DNA from: Planctomycetota bacterium
GTDB lineage: Bacteria > Planctomycetota > Planctomycetia > Planctomycetales > Planctomycetaceae
Direction: 5' to 3'
Assembly: GCA_022600195.1 (NCBI GenBank)
Contig: JAHZKX010000062.1
Coordinates: 62,001 to 126,000, forward strand
DNA length: 64,000 nucleotides
This document shows, one piece after another, positions 57,337 to 64,000 of this stretch; the stretch's first letter is position 1; each line of letters starts with the position of its first letter. The translations under genes and the position numbers were made by a program. The notes under the pieces were generated by a model. The model was not told the origin of the DNA, did no database searches, and saw only the letters and a list, made by a program, of their open reading frames with translations.

Positions 57337-58782
57337 ATGGCCAAATATTATAAATATAAAACTCCTGAAGATGTGGTTGCAGATTCAGAGCGTCTGGGTT
57401 GCCCCATTCAATTGTCAGATCACTTTGACGTGTTGTATCAACCTGTCCAAATTGGTCATCTCGAAATGAAAAGCCGACTGGCCATCCAGCCTATGGAAGG
57501 CTGTGATGGAACAACCGAAGGCTTTCCCGATGAATTAACCTACCGCCGCTATCAACGATTTGGAGCAGGGGGCGCCTCGTTAATCTGGGGTGAAGCAACC
57601 GCCATCGGCCCGGAAGCGCGGATGAACCCCCGCCAATTAATGATCAATGATCAAACCGCTTCCGCTCTGGAAACCATGCTGGCAGGCTGCCGCACGGCGC
57701 ACCGGGAAGCCTTTGGCTCGGATGCAGGACTCGTAATTGGTCTGCAATTGACCCATTCAGGCAGATTCAGTTTTGAAAAACCATTGCTTGCTACACACGA
57801 TCCGATTCTTGATCCGCGAACGCTGGATAAATCAACGGGCCGTTTTGTCGACGCTGCTTATCCTCTGCTCTCAGATGACGATCTCAAACGTATCGAAGAT
57901 CAATATGTCACCGCAGCGAAATTAGCTGAGTCGATTGGCGTCCAGTTTGTTGATATCAAACAATGTCATCGTTATCTCCTCTCAGAGTTACTGGGTGCGA
58001 AAAATCGCGAGGGGCAATACGGGGGCTCGCTGGAAAACCGGACGCGACTCGTACGGAATGTCGTGACAAGAATCAAAGAAGAATGCCCCGGGTTAATCAT
58101 CGGCACTCGCATGAACGGCTATGATGGAATTCCCTATCAGGGTGTCGGCGATGATTTTGTAGGAGCGCCTTGTCCCCACGACTTGCCATTACAGACGGCC
58201 TTTGGTACCGATCCTCATGATCATTTGAAAGAAGACCTGACAGAACCAGTGCAGGTCGCAAAACTGCTTAGAGAGTGGGGCGTCAAACTGATCAATATTT
58301 CGAACGGGAATCCCTATGCCAATCCGCATATTGTGCGTCCTGCCGAATTCCCTCCGACGGACGGGTATCATGCCCCCGAACATCCGCTGATCGGGGTTGC
58401 CCGACATTTCCGGATTGCTTCCCAGATTCAGGCGGCAGTCCCGGATATTCCTGTCGTGGGAAGTGGCTACAGTTGGCTGCAGGATTTTGCCATGCACGCG
58501 GCGGCAGCCAATGTCGAACAGCAAAATATTTCGATTATCGGTATGGGGCGTGCGACGCTTTCGCAACCTGAGTTCGCCAGACAACTGCAGGAAGAGGGCA
58601 AACTCAAAAGGAAAACCGTTTGTCGCACGTTTTCCTATTGCACAAATCTCATGCGGACGAAGGACCATCCGCTGGGCCAGTATCCCACAGGATGTCCGCC
58701 CTTTGATAAAGAGGTCTATGACCCGCTCTGGAAAGAAGCCAAAGCGAAGCTGGAAGATAAAAAGAAATCGGCGTCTGAATAA
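57337..58782 (+). CDS. NADH:flavin oxidoreductase (old yellow enzyme family)
   Basis: The product has 481 residues. MKSRLAIQPMEGCDGTTEGFP, given here as the start of the FMN barrel (about 44-64), is followed by FGAGGASLIWGEATAIGP, a typical OYE strand. GLQLTHSGRFS is the HxG block, and QYGGSLENRTRLVRNVV is the family hallmark. VGSGYSWLQDF is near the phosphate-binding end of the barrel. Length and ending suggest a single-domain member without the extra FeS/FAD domain of dienoyl-CoA reductases. Substrate is unknown. It ends directly against the end of the convergent ParA gene. Confidence 0.9.
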   Translation: MAKYYKYKTPEDVVADSERLGCPIQLSDHFDVLYQPVQIGHLEMKSRLAIQPMEGCDGTTEGFPDELTYRRYQRFGAGGASLIWGEATAIGPEARMNPRQLMINDQTASALETMLAGCRTAHREAFGSDAGLVIGLQLTHSGRFSFEKPLLATHDPILDPRTLDKSTGRFVDAAYPLLSDDDLKRIEDQYVTAAKLAESIGVQFVDIKQCHRYLLSELLGAKNREGQYGGSLENRTRLVRNVVTRIKEECPGLIIGTRMNGYDGIPYQGVGDDFVGAPCPHDLPLQTAFGTDPHDHLKEDLTEPVQVAKLLREWGVKLINISNGNPYANPHIVRPAEFPPTDGYHAPEHPLIGVARHFRIASQIQAAVPDIPVVGSGYSWLQDFAMHAAAANVEQQNISIIGMGRATLSQPEFARQLQEEGKLKRKTVCRTFSYCTNLMRTKDHPLGQYPTGCPPFDKEVYDPLWKEAKAKLEDKKKSASE

Positions 58783-59607
58783 TCAGGCAGCGTTTTGAAG
58801 AGGCGCCTGTTCCACTCTTTCATCTGCGATGATTTCATCGACCAGACTTGCATAATCTTTGGCGCCAGGACAGGAACTGGAATAGTCGAAGACAGATTGT
58901 CCATAACTGGGCGCTTCTGCCAGTTTGATATTACGGCGGATGCGACTCTCGAATACCTTGGCAGCAGCCCAGGGCGCTTCCGGATCACTTTGATCTAAAA
59001 AGGCGCACAGGTCGTCCGTCACATCGGCTGCCAGTCTGGTTCCCGTTTCATACAGACATAACACAATGCCGGAAACTTTTAAGCCACGGTTCAGACGACG
59101 TCGAACCAGAGCAGTCGTTTCAAATAGTTTTGATAATCCCTGAAGTGCAAAAAAGTGCGGTTGCAGAGGAATAATAACCTCGTTGGCTGCCGTTAATGCA
59201 TTGATGGTTAATACCCCCAGGGAAGGGGGGCAGTCCATAATCAAATAATCAAATGGATCCGTCTCTGCCATTTTCTGGATGGCATGCCTTAACACAATTT
59301 CCCGATTTTCGGCATCTACCAGTTCCAGTTCTGTCGCAGCCAGATCAAGTGTCGCTGGCACCACCCATAAATTTTTGGCAACTAATTGACGGGTTTCTGC
59401 CAGAGTTTTCAATCCGGAAAAAACATCGTAGGCCGTCGGAATATTTCCGACCGGTTCAATTCCTAAATGTAAGGAGGAGTGTCCCTGCGGATCCAGGTCA
59501 ACCAGACAAACTTTTTTGCCTTGATTTGCCAACCCGGCTGCCATGTTGACACTCGTCGTCGTTTTGCCGACGCCCCCTTTTTGGTTCATGATTGAGATGA
59601 TACGCAT
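58783..59607 (-). CDS. ParA/Soj-family ATPase
   Basis: The 274-residue product starts RIISIMNQ and has the deviant Walker A KGGVGKTT at residues 10-17. [14 protein letters not shown] and [19 protein letters not shown] are the switch blocks, and [18 protein letters not shown] is a chromosomal-ParA hallmark. It may act in chromosome segregation or in positioning of other cargo. No parB gene is adjacent; the neighbours are an OYE gene and an FkbM gene. The stop codon lies base to base with that of the OYE gene on the other strand, leaving no room for a terminator between them. Confidence 0.92.
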   Translation of the reverse strand: MRIISIMNQKGGVGKTTTSVNMAAGLANQGKKVCLVDLDPQGHSSLHLGIEPVGNIPTAYDVFSGLKTLAETRQLVAKNLWVVPATLDLAATELELVDAENREIVLRHAIQKMAETDPFDYLIMDCPPSLGVLTINALTAANEVIIPLQPHFFALQGLSKLFETTALVRRRLNRGLKVSGIVLCLYETGTRLAADVTDDLCAFLDQSDPEAPWAAAKVFESRIRRNIKLAEAPSYGQSVFDYSSSCPGAKDYASLVDEIIADERVEQAPLQNAA

Positions 59608-59845
59608 CGGGAGTCCTTTCCCTCTTTCTTTTCAAAAATTGGGGTCATATATTGTTTCAAATGCTTTTGTTAAATCACTTTACGTTAATTGACGAAAGTT
59701 GTGATCAATGTGGGATCTGCGTCGTTTTTTATCTGAAGGTGGGGCAGTATATCGGGAAATCCCAATTGTGGAAACAGGAATTGAGAGAGCCGGAAATGGA
59801 CGGATTATACGCGAAATCAGCGGGGATCTCTGCTACAGCATGGCG

Positions 59846-60577
59846 CTAGGCCTTACGTCGCATCACACAGTCCATTTCAATCAGAATCAGCGACTGCTGG
59901 TCGCGTGAAACCGGGAACAGCCCCGTCAGCTCGAAGCCTTTTTCTCGAAAGGCGACCAGTGATTCCACATAGTCGGGCATCCCTTCGTACAGCGGAAGAA
60001 TTGCGATTTCAGACTGGAGCCCGTCGATCTGATCGAGGGACTTCTCGGCTCCTTTTAAAACCTCCTGATCAAACCCCTGTGTATCCATTTTCAGAAAGAT
60101 CTGGTGGCTGCTACCGGCACATTTTGAAATCACTTCAGAGAACAGATCATCCAGCCTTTTGACTTCCACGGTTTCCTTCTGTGCAATTTGAACCTGTGTG
60201 CTGCGGACTTCCTTACCGTATTCACTGGGGTTGAGAAAGGATGTAAATTCCGAGGCACTGGTAAAATTGATTTCCGTCGTCTCAGACACAGCTCCCAGGG
60301 CACAATTATAGGAATGCCATTTTTCGTCGTCTGCACTCGCGGATGTCAGTTTCTGATATGATTCTTGCAACGGTTCAAAGGAAATAATATATCCTGTATA
60401 TCCCGTCTCGCGGAGCAGTTTTCCAAATTGCCCGCGGTTCGCTCCCACATCCAGAACAATATCGGTTTTGAGATTCTGGAAGAGAAACTTAAGGTGAGAT
60501 TCTAGCGTAGGGTGGTTGCGTTTGATATGAATTAAATCATACCCGAACATTTGAGGAATCCTGCGATGTAATCTCAT
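59846..60577 (-). CDS. FkbM-family methyltransferase
   Basis: The product has 243 residues from the ATG at 60577; an upstream GTG at 60619 is possible but less favourable. IVLDVGANRGQFGKLLRETG is the SAM-binding motif of FkbM enzymes. GYIISFEPLQESYQKL, IFLKMDTQGFDQEVLKGAE and a C-terminal FELTGLFPV are the other family marks. Such enzymes methylate oxygen atoms of sugars or polyketides. The substrate is not evident, but cell-surface glycan modification is common among bacterial members. It lies between parA and metW on the same strand with a 96-base gap from metW. Confidence 0.9.
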   Translation of the reverse strand: MRLHRRIPQMFGYDLIHIKRNHPTLESHLKFLFQNLKTDIVLDVGANRGQFGKLLRETGYTGYIISFEPLQESYQKLTSASADDEKWHSYNCALGAVSETTEINFTSASEFTSFLNPSEYGKEVRSTQVQIAQKETVEVKRLDDLFSEVISKCAGSSHQIFLKMDTQGFDQEVLKGAEKSLDQIDGLQSEIAILPLYEGMPDYVESLVAFREKGFELTGLFPVSRDQQSLILIEMDCVMRRKA

Positions 60578-60673
60578 CAAAATCTTTTCACCATTTCGGG
60601 GATAAATGAGCGAAACCACAACAGAAAATTTCAGCAGAATTCAAAAGTCATCTATAGAAAAGACAGGGTTCCG

Positions 60674-61375
60674 CTAGCGAGAACTAAATTTAGGTGATTC
60701 GTGTTGACGATGCAAGATGTTTTCCTGATTCTGATTCACAAGTAACTCATCTTGACGTTGCAGGACATAGAGTACATGTTGCGCACGTAGATTGGCCAGC
60801 CAGGCATTTTCGACAGCGCGGTGATTGATGATCGGGATTTCCTGAAGAATCTCGATACCCAGCAGACGCATCAGGTCTTGAAAATCATGCATCGACATCA
60901 GATGTAAGTTCGGGGTGTTATACCATTCGTAAGGTAACACTTCAGTAACGGGAGCGCGACCCTGTTTCAGAACTTGCAGCCGAATCCGCCAGTTTCCGAA
61001 GTTGGGAACCACCACCAATGCCTGTTTTGCGACGCGCACCATTTCTTCCAGGAGTTGTTTGGGTTGCAGAACCTGTTGGAGAGTTTGACTCAGGACCACA
61101 TAATCAAAGGAACCATCGGGAATATCATGTAAACCTTCATCAAGGTCTGCCTGAATCACCGGAACTCCACGGGCAATCGTGGCATGGTGTTGCGTTAAAT
61201 CAATCTCAATTCCCAATACCGAGGCACCTCGCTCATCACGCAACCGAGCCAGCAGGCGACCATCGCCACAGCCCAGGTCCAGTACACGACTACCAGGCTG
61301 AATCTGTTCGAGTAGCAGTTTATCCGTCATTTCCAGAGACGGATCCTGCATACAATATCGACGTTGTGCACACAT
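60674..61375 (-). CDS. metW: Methionine biosynthesis protein MetW
   Basis: The 233-residue product has a class I methyltransferase fold, with RVLDLGCGDGRLLARL as motif I. It also has the typical MetW parts VLGIEID, FDYVVLSQTLQQV, VVVPNFGNWRIRL and EWYNTPNLHLMSMHDFQ. MetW partners with MetX in many bacteria and is needed for its activity in some. The C-terminal part (about 200-233) is a hydrophilic extension. It follows metX by 57 bases on the same strand, forming the standard metX-metW pair. Confidence 0.95.
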   Translation of the reverse strand: MCAQRRYCMQDPSLEMTDKLLLEQIQPGSRVLDLGCGDGRLLARLRDERGASVLGIEIDLTQHHATIARGVPVIQADLDEGLHDIPDGSFDYVVLSQTLQQVLQPKQLLEEMVRVAKQALVVVPNFGNWRIRLQVLKQGRAPVTEVLPYEWYNTPNLHLMSMHDFQDLMRLLGIEILQEIPIINHRAVENAWLANLRAQHVLYVLQRQDELLVNQNQENILHRQHESPKFSSR

Positions 61376-61432
61376 GGGAAAGGATTCACTTTCTTTACCA
61401 CAATTCTTGGTGGCAGAAAAAATTTTGTCAAA

Positions 61433-62635
61433 CTACGGTTTCTGAACACTTTCTACCAATCGGGATTGATACGCTTGTTCCAGAAAAGGAGTAATCATTT
61501 TTTGTAACTGTTTAATTTCAATCAAAAACGAATCATGGCCAAAAGGGCTTTTTAATTCAATAAAGGAGACATGTTTTCCGCACTCGATCAATGCCCGTAC
61601 CAGTTCTTTGCTCTGCGTGGTGGTAAATAGCCAGTCAGAATCGTAAGAAGCAATCAAAAACCGGGCATCCGTATTTTTGAGTGCTTTCACCAGAGAACCA
61701 TATTGCGCTTCGAGATCGAAATAGTCCATCGCACGCGTCAGGTACAGATAGCTGTTGGCGTCAAAACGTTCCACGAATCGCTTACCCTGATAGTGCAGAT
61801 AACTTTCAACCTGAAACTCCACTTCCGGAAGAGAGTCATAGCTGTAATTATCATGATCCTGCAGGCGTCTGCCAAATTTCATTTCAATCGATTGATCAGA
61901 GAGATAAGTGATGTGGGCAATCATGCGGGCCAATGCCAGACCATAACGCGGGCCTGCCCCTGCTTCATACTCACCAGATTTATATTCGGGATCAGTTTTA
62001 ATGGCACGTCTACCGACGGCGTTGAAAGCAATTCCCTGCGCAGAGAGTTGAGCCGCCGTTGCCAGACAGATTGCGCTGCGCAACTGGTCAGGAAATTGTG
62101 CAGCCCATTCTAAGACCTGCATGCCTCCCAGGCTGCCTCCAATCACTGCCAGTAACTGATCAATGCCCAGATGTCGCGTGAGTGCGGAATGGACCTCGAC
62201 CAGATCGCTGACAGTAATGACGGGGAATCCAAGTCGGTAAGGCTGACCGGTCTGTGGATTGATACTTCCCGGCCCCGTCGTTCCCTGGCACCCTCCCAGT
62301 ACATTAGCGCAAATCACAAAGTATTTATCGGTGTCCAGAGTGCGTCCCGGACCGATCAGGTCATCCCACCAACCTGGTTTCGCTTTTTCGTCATCATCTT
62401 CATAGTAACCAGCGGCGTGCGCATCTCCTGTCAGCGCATGACAAATATAGATGGCGTTATCTTTCGCCGGTGTCAATGTACCATAGGTTTCGTATGCCAC
62501 CTGAATCGGACCGAGTTCGCCTCCTCCCGCCAGTTTTAAATAATGGGGGGATTCAAACAGGGTGACCAGTTTGGTCTCTACAAAACCAACTCCCGACTGT
62601 TGGCGAATTTCACTTAGTTCCTGTTGTGTAGCCAT
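61433..62635 (-). CDS. metX: Homoserine O-acyltransferase
   Basis: MetX acylates homoserine (usually with acetyl-CoA) in the first committed step of methionine synthesis. The ATG at 62635 gives 400 residues; a TTG at 62653 is in frame but unlikely. The alpha/beta hydrolase nucleophile is Ser168 in GGSLGGMQ. DSDWLFTTTQ holds the acid, and FGHDSFLIE holds the histidine. ICHALTGDAHAAG and FVICANVLGGCQGTTGP are MetX hallmarks. The choice between acetyl- and succinyl-donor cannot be made safely from the sequence alone. It is the first gene of the metX-metW unit. Confidence 0.95.
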   Translation of the reverse strand: MATQQELSEIRQQSGVGFVETKLVTLFESPHYLKLAGGGELGPIQVAYETYGTLTPAKDNAIYICHALTGDAHAAGYYEDDDEKAKPGWWDDLIGPGRTLDTDKYFVICANVLGGCQGTTGPGSINPQTGQPYRLGFPVITVSDLVEVHSALTRHLGIDQLLAVIGGSLGGMQVLEWAAQFPDQLRSAICLATAAQLSAQGIAFNAVGRRAIKTDPEYKSGEYEAGAGPRYGLALARMIAHITYLSDQSIEMKFGRRLQDHDNYSYDSLPEVEFQVESYLHYQGKRFVERFDANSYLYLTRAMDYFDLEAQYGSLVKALKNTDARFLIASYDSDWLFTTTQSKELVRALIECGKHVSFIELKSPFGHDSFLIEIKQLQKMITPFLEQAYQSRLVESVQKP

Positions 62636-62913
62636 AGAAAAAATGCTTTTCAAATTTCCTGCAAAAAATCAGATCGCTCAAGGTTGTGAAATCAGTATAC
62701 CGCAGGTCCTTCAAAAATTCGACATGCCAGTGATCCAATACAGGCGGATCTTCCTTCATTTTAGACCGGTACTGCTCTCAAACACGTTATTTTATGAGAA
62801 TTATGCAGATCACAACGGATCGAGCGAATCTTCCCAAAGCGTTTCGAGGAAGCGTAAATATCGAAAGTGCAGAAAAAGGTTCAGAATCGAAGGCGCGTCC
62901 AATCCCCTCTGTT

Positions 62914-64000
62914 TTACTCCGACAGTTCCAGAAAGCGATCAACGCGGCGGTCGATGATATCGATACTTTTGTTCCAGAAGTCGGGTTCTCCCAATTGATA
63001 ACCAAAGGTATTCAAGACGGCGTCCTCCGTAACCTGACACCCGGTCGCCAGCAACAGTTCACGATATTTCTCAGCAAATTCCGTCTGATCTGAAAAACTG
63101 TCTGCCAGAGCGTAAACGCCGAGTGACAATAAATACCCGAAAGTATAAGGGAAATTATAAAACGGCAGTTCGCTGATATAAAAATGCAGCTTGGAGACCC
63201 AGAACAAGGGGTTCCAGCCCGCATCATCCAGTACATTGACATACGCCTCTTTTTGCGAATCCAGCATCAACTCCGAAAATCGTTCCGGCGTTAATTCCCC
63301 ATTCAATCGCTCCTGATGAACCCGGTCTTCAAACAGGAAGCGGGCATGGATATTCATCAGGAAGGCCACCGAGTCTCCCAGCATCCCATCCAGAATCTGT
63401 AATTCCTCTGCTTTGGATTTTGCAGCGTTCAATCGTTGCTCGCCCAATACGGCCTCGGCAAATGTCGAAGCAGTCTCCGCAAGATTCATCGGATAATCGC
63501 CGAGCACAAAGGGGGCATCTTTGAGAACATAAGAATGATAAGCATGCCCCAGTTCGTGTGCGAGAGTCGACATGCTATCAGAAGAATCGGTATAGGTCAT
63601 GAAAATACGTGACTGCTTTTGAATCGGGAAACCCGTACAGAATCCCCCTTGCCGCTTTCCGGGTCGATTCTCGACCTCAATCCAACGATCGCGCAGTGCC
63701 CGTTCTGAAAACTGACTCAAGTCAGGACTGAACTTTTCGAACGAATTCACAACCAGTTCACAGGCACGATCATAGGGCAGGTCAGCCGACTCTCCCCCCG
63801 CAAGCGGCAGCGGTGCGTTGACGTCGTACCAACTGAGTTTTGACAGGCCCAGCAGTTCCGCTTTCTTTTCCAGAAAACGCACCAGCTTTCCTTTGCGCCC
63901 GGCAATGACGGACCACATCGTATCAAGTGTGCTCCGCTGCATTCGGTTATAAGTCAATGGAGCATCCAGATGGTCGGTAACGGAGAGGTGTTTGTAAGTT
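62914..64000 (-). CDS. pepF: M3-family oligoendopeptidase, N-terminal part outside the window
   Basis: The frame stays open to the right edge, so the gene begins beyond the window; a TTG at 63957 is internal. About 362 C-terminal residues are visible of an expected 580-600. TLAHELGHAYHS holds the zinc-binding HEXXH motif. The later glutamate ligand falls in NLAETASTFAEAVL. FPYTFGYLLSLGVYAL is the C-terminal hallmark of M3B peptidases. The enzyme degrades short peptides in the cytoplasm. It is closest to the pepF-type oligoendopeptidase F group. Confidence 0.9.
   Translation of the reverse strand, partial: TYKHLSVTDHLDAPLTYNRMQRSTLDTMWSVIAGRKGKLVRFLEKKAELLGLSKLSWYDVNAPLPLAGGESADLPYDRACELVVNSFEKFSPDLSQFSERALRDRWIEVENRPGKRQGGFCTGFPIQKQSRIFMTYTDSSDSMSTLAHELGHAYHSYVLKDAPFVLGDYPMNLAETASTFAEAVLGEQRLNAAKSKAEELQILDGMLGDSVAFLMNIHARFLFEDRVHQERLNGELTPERFSELMLDSQKEAYVNVLDDAGWNPLFWVSKLHFYISELPFYNFPYTFGYLLSLGVYALADSFSDQTEFAEKYRELLLATGCQVTEDAVLNTFGYQLGEPDFWNKSIDIIDRRVDRFLELSE

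Noticed and set aside
62794-63093. 99-residue plus-strand frame before the peptidase gene end
   Set aside because: Most of it is antisense to the conserved C-terminus of the M3 peptidase; no motif or ribosome-binding site.

Overview
The window looks like chromosomal DNA from a planctomycete, probably a Gimesia-like member of the Planctomycetaceae. This is inferred from gene content, not from any search. The supporting features are a Tat-exported secreted enzyme, sulfatase, DUF1080 and ThuA genes, 24-residue leucine-rich repeats, a double-length UvrA, a SpoVG protein carrying a zinc ribbon, and an inverse-autotransporter-like surface protein with a beta-helix passenger. There are 43 supported or plausible protein genes (two cut by the window ends), one tRNA-Gln, several hairpin terminators and one short dispersed repeat family. 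I saw no prophage, insertion sequence, CRISPR array or rRNA.

1-10.7 kb is a run of exported catabolic proteins: the end of a DUF5060/collagen-binding-type protein, an alpha/beta hydrolase, a Tat-exported propeller-like protein, an S9 peptidase, a neutral ceramidase and a beta-helix protein. Three copies of a dispersed repeat lie between these genes. 10.9-16.4 kb is housekeeping: tadA, a divergent csrA, uppS-cdsA, hisG with an amino-acid-kinase gene, and cysC. 16.5-20.5 kb holds a sulfatase, a small secreted protein and a membrane-anchored protein with 18 leucine-rich repeats. 20.8-27.7 kb is a complete RND efflux operon, ordered pump, adaptor, outer-membrane channel on the minus strand.

28-31 kb holds tRNA-Gln(CUG) with its own terminator and two secreted TPR-type genes. 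31.6-36.5 kb is one giant surface-protein gene behind a 544-base leader containing a strong hairpin. 36.6-44.5 kb holds an aminotransferase, an unknown secreted protein, SppA with an FG-GAP propeller protein, and a DUF368 (PopT-type) membrane protein.

44.7-54.1 kb is the most unusual part. A small acidic protein precedes a 2326-residue tandem UvrA whose C-terminal extension is itself a tandem duplication. ispE and spoVG follow, an order also known from Bacillus. The spoVG product has a four-cysteine zinc ribbon inserted in its core. It ends in an FGxG-hydrophobic tail resembling that of the small protein upstream of uvrA.

54.8-58.8 kb is a plus-strand series of a DUF1080 lipoprotein, a ThuA-like protein, a short-chain dehydrogenase and an old-yellow-enzyme-type oxidoreductase. 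58.8-64 kb, on the minus strand, holds a ParA ATPase, an FkbM methyltransferase, the metX-metW pair and the C-terminal part of an M3 oligopeptidase.
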